A stretch of 64,000 nucleotides of DNA, taken from the NCBI GenBank assembly GCA_038496445.1, contig JALMLS010000504.1, positions 1 to 64,000 of the forward strand, in the 5' to 3' direction. Position numbers and translations under genes: made by a program. The notes below the pieces were generated by a model that saw only the letters and a list, made by a program, of their open reading frames with translations, ran no database searches and had not been told where the DNA came from. Of this stretch, positions 58,301 to 64,000 are shown piece by piece. This DNA comes from Trichosphaerium sp. ATCC 40318 (lineage: Eukaryota; Discosea; Flabellinia; Trichosidae). Every line of letters starts with the position of its first letter. Position 1 is the stretch's first letter.

Positions 58301-59466
58301 GTTGGAGACAATTGGTTGATAGAATACGATGAGCTTAAAATTGGTAAAAAACTTGGATCAGGAAGTTATGGACTTGTTAGAAAAGGCACTTGGCGTTTTA
58401 ATGAAGTTGCTATCAAGTTCTGTTCAGACGTAGCTGCAGCAGATAGTTTTATCGCAGAGGCCAAGCTTATGGTCGAACTTAGACCTCACAATAACGTTGT
58501 ACAGGTACGGCATGCAATCCTATATTTTTCTTCTTTTTTTCTTGTTTCTTACAGCTTTAACTAACTCCTTATATCAAGGTTTTTGGTGTTAGCATCAAAG
58601 ATGATATAATGTATTTGCTCATCATGGAGTTTATGGCGGGTACGTTTACCTACCTTTAGTAGTTTAACACAAAACTTGTCGTGATTTGTTTGAACCTTAT
58701 TTTTTTTGTGATTCTATAGGCGGATCACTTGATGTCCTTCTCTATGAATCACCAAAGGAAAAAAAGCTTAAGCTATCTCAAAAAAAGAAAATAATCCAAG
58801 GAGTAGCAAAGGGACTACTTCATTTACACAAAGAAGGAATTATTCACAGGTAACACCACTACAGGGTTATTTTTTTGTCGCATTTTTGCTGAAAAATCAA
58901 TAGAGACATGGCTGCAAGGAACGTGCTTTTGGATGAAAGTGGGACACCTAAAATTAGCGATTTCGGTATGTCGAGGCTTCTTGGAACAGATAATGATGCA
59001 GATGTCGGTAAAACAAAGAGCTCAATTGGTCCTATCAAGTACAGCAACTCTTAACTTTTTTTTTTCACAGAAACATATAAAATAAAACTTACTAATACAT
59101 AACACTAGATGGATGGCTCCAGAGAACATGAGGAAAAAATATTCTACAAAATCTGATGTATGGGCATTCGCTTGTTTCTTGGTAAGACAAAATACTCACA
59201 AGCTTCTCCACAACAGCTTTGTTCTTAACACAGAGAAAACAATCTTACTTTTTTCTTAGTATGAAGTATTTCATGAAAAAGAGCCTTGGGCAGAGGACAA
59301 TGATCTCTTACAGCTTGCTGTACAAATACGCGATAAAGCAGTAACTCCAAAAGTAGATGAAAATGTAACACCTGATGAATACCATGAGCTGATGAAGCAA
59401 TGTTGGAATGCCGATCCAAAAGATAGACCATCAATGGAAAGTATTTGTGAGGATCTCATATTTTGA
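55368..59466 (+). CDS. Transmembrane receptor tyrosine-like kinase 2
   Basis: Start at 55368 gives the signal peptide [20 protein letters not shown]. The first ectodomain exons ([20 protein letters not shown]) echo receptor kinase 1. The ectodomain continues through about 57650, ending in a short Pro/Thr stretch ([10 protein letters not shown]). The TM is [20 protein letters not shown] (57700-57770). Kinase 58310-59460: [69 protein letters not shown]. The exon with the P-loop and Lys is almost identical in protein to that of kinase 1, while ectodomains differ widely. The activation loop ([19 protein letters not shown]) has no Tyr, unlike most tyrosine kinases. About fifteen short introns. Confidence 0.85.
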
Positions 59467-60011
59467 TTATAAAATTATAATATTTGTAGCGCTCACCTTG
59501 TGTGGTTACCCTAAAACTTGTACAATAATAAAACACTGTAACGACTTAGTTAAGATCCTTCCTTCAGATATATAATTTAGCAATGACATCCCCTATTAAG
59601 CCAGAGCTTTGTTTCGTTGCAGCCAAACCGTTTCAATTTTCCACAATGTTCTTCTTTCGGGGTTTGTTACAGGCTTTTTCTCATCCGAAGCTATGCTCAT
59701 GACACACAACTCATAACATATCTCTTTATTTTACTACCAACAAAGTGTTTGCGCGTGAACCACAGTGGCATCATAGTTTTTCCACGGAAAGAAGGCGGCC
59801 ATAATAATATTCCGGAACAATTACTAGAGCGTATCAGCAACTGTTGAGGTTACCTCTAAACGCCGATATTGGCAACTGGTGACCAAACAATCATTTGAAA
59901 ATCGTTTTACAAAGTGTCGCTTCAAGCACGTGTGGAACTTTAAAAAGCCAGCCTACAAATATTGTTTTATTCTACTCTACAGTACATAGTGTTTTATACA
60001 AAGAACATGGA
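59467..60011. other. Intergenic, no gene seen
   Basis: 545 nt between convergent genes. CACGTG at 59927. No supported frame. Confidence 0.5.
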
Positions 60012-62671
60012 TTAATAGTGCGTTGCAACAAATAAATGGCCTGCACTTGTTCCACTAGAGAATGTGGTATCAATACAAGATCCAGAGCCTGTCTCTAGTC
60101 TTGCATAAAGAGGGAGGTCAATTGGTAGCTGTGGGATAATTCGTGGAGGTTTCACTCGAACTTTAATGATTGATTTACCATCATGCACAATAACGTGTAC
60201 TCTGTTCAGTCCGTCAGAATAGCGCCAAAGCTATGCGTTTAGATTAGATTATTATATAAAGCATTGAAAAAATCACGTGCCTTGGTACTGCCTATAGTGT
60301 AAGGTCCGCTCCATGCATTGTCCCAAGATTCAAAATTAAATAATCCGATATTCTTCAAATCATCATCGTACAGTCCAAGTGATAAGAACCCAGTTGTAGT
60401 CAAGTCACCGAGGTCTATAGCGGTATCTACATAAATTGAAAGACGTAGGAAGACACTATCGATGATAACTATAGAACTGAGACTTGCATGAGCGCAGAAA
60501 CCTAATTGAAAAGAAGTGAGCTTATTATTTTCATTTCCACAAAAAAAATCAAATTGTACCTCCAACGCTTGTGCTTATATTCCATGATCTTTGGAATTGA
60601 TTATCTGGATCCCAAATACTCTTTAATCTCTCGAGCTTTGGAAGATTCGTACCTACATACAATGTCATTCGCAGGTAGAGGAAAATCGGAAGAAGAAAAA
60701 GAAGTAAATATCAGCTTAACGCACCAAGTCCATCAAAAGGTCTTGCGAATTTGATTGTATTGAGGTTACCATAAATACCACGATCTTGAGATAAGTGAAC
60801 AAGACTATCAGCAAGTCCATCATAGAATGTGCGACCAAGATCGAAAAACGGTGTATTGAGGTACGCCGTAAAGAACCCCCAAAAAAAATCGAAATTTTCT
60901 CGTGGGTAAAATGCAGTTTCGTCACTTGCGATTGTAGTTGCCTTTCCTCCTGCAATTGATAACTCTCCAAACTGGAATAAAGTAATAGGGTTATTAACAT
61001 CAAACCCAGGCATATATCCATCAACAAGTGTATCAAGAACATTGCCCTGAGAAATCCGAGAATTCGAAACCATTCCGTGTCTGTAATAACCTTGAAGTAC
61101 ATTAACGAACTCATACCTTATGAGATCGTCTTCGAACATGTAAGTATGATAATCCTCGTAATCTTGTGGCCATAGAGGAGGTTCATCAACTGCTATGTAT
61201 TCAGGGTAAAAGTCAATAGCATCAACGTTTATCAAAGGCAGAAGACGCATTTTCTTCGTCGCGACAGAATCTGGTCCAAAAAAGATAATTTCCAAGTTGT
61301 ATCTTAAAGTCATGTCATCTCTATCACGTTGTATACTAACACGTGTCATAAAATTCTCGTCATTTATAAGGTCAGGTGTATTGAGAACAGTGTTGAACCA
61401 ATCTTTCTGGAATTGTGTTGCTTCTGCTTCAGGTAGCCTGTAAAAGATATGTCCGCCGTAAAAATTTGTTGCATCGAATACTTTTATTTTGAATCTCGTA
61501 ACAATGCCAAAAGATGGAAGAGCGCCACGAAGTGCAAAGAATAATTCACTGTTTGTGTTCTCATTAGCGACAACTATATCTCCATTAGCTACCACTACTT
61601 CATACTCGAGGACAGCATCGATTGCTAGACCTTGAGTCCTGAACATCCCGCCGTAACCACCATACGACAGAAACCCGCCTAAGATCAAGTCACTTCCTTT
61701 CGATAAAAAAGCTTGTGCTGCCGTACCATATCCAATGGCTGCGCAATTTCCTTGTGCTTGTCCGAGGTTTAGCGGTCCAAGTGTTTGAGTTATATTACCA
61801 ACTAAAACGCCTAGAGAAGAAAGTCAAAACACCTTTAGAGAGCCTTTTTTTATTCAGAGAAAACTATTGAAGTACCACGTGCCTGGTTCAAATTCTACGT
61901 ATTTATTTGTTGGATCGACTACAATTGATTTCATTAGAGAGAAATCAATCTGAACGCCATCAGAAGGAAGAGAAAACCCGTCACTACCGTGTCCACCTTT
62001 TTGAACATTGGTTAGAAAATTCGCATGAAAAGAAAAAAAAAAAAGACGTCAAGTAGTTTTACATCAAGGTGGCTGTAAACCTTTCTGAAAATAACTTCTT
62101 TTAGTTTAATTAATCTCTATGAATATATTACGAGCAATTTTGAGCAAAACCACGTGTCCAAAAATCGATAGTGTTTCAACAAAACAATAACGAACTTTTT
62201 GTAAGCAAAAAAGAAATTTCATCAAACCCGAAATTTAAATCTACTAACCTGCTAAAGCTGTAACTTGCTCGATATCATGCTTCTTAGCAAATTTCATTAC
62301 TTCGCTAACGTCTTGTGAAGATACTGCTTGTATTATTGCACGTGGTTGACCATCTGGTACGTCATTTGGTAAAATAAGAACTTGGTTCCTATAGAACGAT
62401 TAAAAAACCCAAAAAAGACTCAAACTTCCAAAAAGCCTGACTCTTGGCGTGTTTACAACAGAAAAAAGTAAGTTGAACGTACTTTATGTTATCATAGCGG
62501 ATATCTCCAGGAAGAAGTACATTCCCTCCAATAACATCTCGTAGGTCTTGCCATGGTTGCGTTGATGCCAAGAACACGAGTGATAAAAGAAGTAGGGTAA
62601 CCTAAAGACATGGTAACATTAGTTTATTATTTAACTCATAAAAGGTCACGTGCTTGAAGAGGTGTTGCCAT
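60012..62671 (-). CDS. Secreted BBE-like FAD-linked oxidase with a C-terminal extension
   Basis: Exon 1 (62671-62654, MATPLQ) spliced to VTLLLLSLVFLASTQPWQDL forms a signal peptide. Then NQVLILPNDVPDGQPRAIIQ, AVSSQDVSEVMKFAKKHDIE, GGHGSDGFSLPSDGVQIDFS, VEFEPG, VLVGNITQTLGPLNLGQAQG, NCAAIGYG, DLILGGFLSYGGYGGMFRTQ and DAVLEYEVVVANGDIV: the FAD_binding_4 domain. The middle carries the substrate part, and the BBE tail contains SIWDPDNQFQRSWNIS. After it come about 150 further residues (DTAIDLGDLTTTGFLSLGLY, LWRYSDGLNRVHVIVHDG) not usual for the family. Three introns (62602-62653, 61811-61882, 60231-60280) require GC donors reading GCACGTG to keep frame. Likely oxidises a carbohydrate or alcohol outside the cell. 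Confidence 0.8.
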
Positions 62672-62825
62672 CAAGTTTGAAAAGCTTTTCAAAATAACAG
62701 GAACAGAATTACACTATTTTTAGAAGCGCACACGCTAGAAGATTCACACAGTTTTCAATAAATATCAGCGAGCGTCTAGAGGTTTAGTTAAAATCTATTA
62801 CAGTCAAAATCATCCATATAAAATT

Positions 62826-63036
62826 GAGTTCACCTTTAATTTTCCCGTTGCTCCGCTTGAAAACTCTTGCAGTCACGTGACGTGGCTACAGCGCCGTGAA
62901 TGTCTTATATATTGACGTATACGCCACAACGGCGCAAGATTATGGGCACCACGTAAGAAAGAAATCCCGTTTCAGTGCGCAGTTAATCGCTTGTGCTGTG
63001 TCAACGTACGTCACGGATTACAGTGACAAAAAAAAA
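62826..63036 (+). repeat. SINE-like dispersed repeat R3, copy 2
   Basis: About 85-90 % like 34716-34927 by eye and in the same orientation. It begins GAGTTCACCTTTAAT, carries GTCACGTGACGTGGC, a GACGTATACGCC palindrome region and the AAGAAAGAAATCCCGTTTCA block, and ends in about 13 A. Confidence 0.82.
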
Positions 63037-63329
63037 AAATGAGTATTTGTAAAGTACGCAAACTCTCGCTGATGCTCGCACAACTATTGACATAGGCTTC
63101 CTTTCACGCTGAACCGGAGTTAAAACAGTACACTGTAAAGTTTAGAGATGTACCAAAACAAACCTTCAAGTTGTCCCGACACGACCAAACTCATAGCTCT
63201 TGTTTTTTGGGATACTTTTGGAGCAGCAAAATGGGAGCAGAAAGAATGGAAAGTTTTTTTGTATTTCAAGATTTTTTTTTTATTTTACGTAGCTCGACTC
63301 TCCTCTATCTTGTTGAACCTAAGATGACA

Positions 63330-64000
63330 ATTATAAGCTTGATCACCTCTTCAGCAGTCATTTGGTATCCTTTGTATACTGCCAGTACATTTCAAAAAGA
63401 GGTCAATTAGAACCTTCCATTGAGCTTCAACAGAAGATATAGAGCGTCTTGTAAGGTTTTCATTGAAGTTTATCTTCTTTGTTTTTATGTTTATATATTT
63501 TCCACCCAAGTAGTAATACAAATGCAGAAGCGCTAACTTCAGATACACTAACAAAAAAAAATCAGCATCCAAGAGAGAAAGTGAAGAAGAGCTTTCACTG
63601 AGTCGTTCTTTTTCAACCGAAAAAAAAATGCAAAAAAAAAAAATGTCATTTTTAGCGCTGAGAGGCTGTATCACGGGTTCACGATGACCCATGATGTAGT
63701 TTAAATTAAAGCGTACCGCCATAGCCACCATGACACGATGGCAAAGTCCTCAGAAGGCAAAAACTGCCAAGCACCGTAAACTCCTAATCCAGCTGCAACG
63801 CCAAAGAAAGCAGCGTAGAATGAAGCAATCACTGCTGCAGTGCCGGCATACACAACACAAAAAAAAGGCATAAAAGCAAGTGAAAGCATCACTTTAGGTA
63901 CAATATCGGCTACAGTGTCTACAAAAAAAGAGCGTGAGGGTTGTTTTAACGCAAAATAAAGTTATTCGTTAAATAAACAATAAACGCAATTCCCACGTAC
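63330..64000 (-). CDS. Partial membrane protein, unrecognised
   Basis: Entering from the right edge, exons read DTVADIVPKVMLSLAFMPFF, CVVYAGTAAVIASFYAAFFG, VAAGLGVYGAWQFLPSEDFA and IVSWWLW: two or more hydrophobic helices. A downstream exon (63480-63350) reads INFNENLTRRSISSVEAQWK and VLIDLFLKCTGSIQRIPN to a stop near 63351, or ends in another frame (MTAEEVIKLIIVILGSTR). The 5' end lies outside the window. Family unknown. Confidence 0.45.

Overview
The window is nuclear DNA of an intron-dense unicellular eukaryote. It is AT-rich (roughly 36-38 % GC by eye) and uses the standard code, with TAA, TAG and TGA all ending genes. Almost every gene is cut by very short introns (about 33-75 nt, polyT-rich, mostly GT..AG). 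Gene content includes an AMSH-type deubiquitinase, a PH-domain AGC kinase of the AKT class, a class C GPCR, transmembrane tyrosine-kinase-like receptors, F-box proteins and a eukaryotic tRNA-Gly. This suggests a free-living protist with animal-like signalling genes. Ser/Thr/Pro stalks of the SPT/TSP kind are frequent. I cannot assign a lineage from the sequence alone.

Layout. 1-4.4 kb: AMSH-like gene (+, 5' end outside the window). 6.6-11.7 kb: class C GPCR (+), whose one giant intron (8869-10948) holds an antisense 641-residue RNase H protein of non-LTR retroelement type. 12.0-13.3 kb: secreted PHB-depolymerase-like esterase (-). 13.4-15.2 kb: dispersed repeats and a broken gene. 15.4-17.6 kb: secreted Cys-rich, GPI-type protein with a VSPTDA repeat (+). 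17.8-19.1 kb: a dead (-) and a live (+) YwqK/MORN-type repeat gene. 19.7-23.5 kb: receptor tyrosine-like kinase 1 (+). 23.9-24.7 kb: GPI-type LamG-like protein (+). 25-26.6 kb: F-box/LRR protein 1 (+). 27-29.6 kb: F-box/SPRY protein (-). 29.7-31.8 kb: strictosidine-synthase/APMAP-like protein (+). 32.3-33.4 kb: unknown protein (-). 33.5-35.2 kb: tRNA-Gly, a 4 x ~183-bp tandem array, a perfect 103-bp inverted repeat with nested SINE-like elements, and a truncated tRNA-Gly copy. 36.2-39.7 kb: a protein with two tandem MACPF domains (-), head to head over 135 bp with a membrane-tethered MACPF protein (39.8-42.9 kb, +). 43.5-44.1 kb: secreted PSI-like protein (-). 44.7-45.6 kb: GH16-like remnant (-). 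45.7-47.3 kb: multipass membrane protein (-). 47.5-48.8 kb: F-box/LRR protein 2 (+). 49.2-51.2 kb: AKT-like kinase (+). 51.6-52.5 kb: SAM methyltransferase (+). 52.7-53.2 kb: YwqK-type repeat protein (-). 53.6-54.3 kb: F-box/PH protein (+). 55.4-59.5 kb: receptor kinase 2 (+). 60.0-62.7 kb: secreted BBE-like FAD oxidase (-). The window ends in a partial membrane protein (-).

Two themes dominate. The first is a cell-surface and ubiquitin-signalling repertoire: paired receptor kinases, a GPCR, AKT, AMSH, six F-box-like genes and three MACPF domains. The second is a sequence signal that ordinary gene annotation does not explain. The palindrome CACGTG occurs about 60 times, against roughly 7-8 expected. 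In at least six introns, reading-frame continuity requires a GC donor that reads GCACGTG, which looks like an unusual GC-AG intron class.
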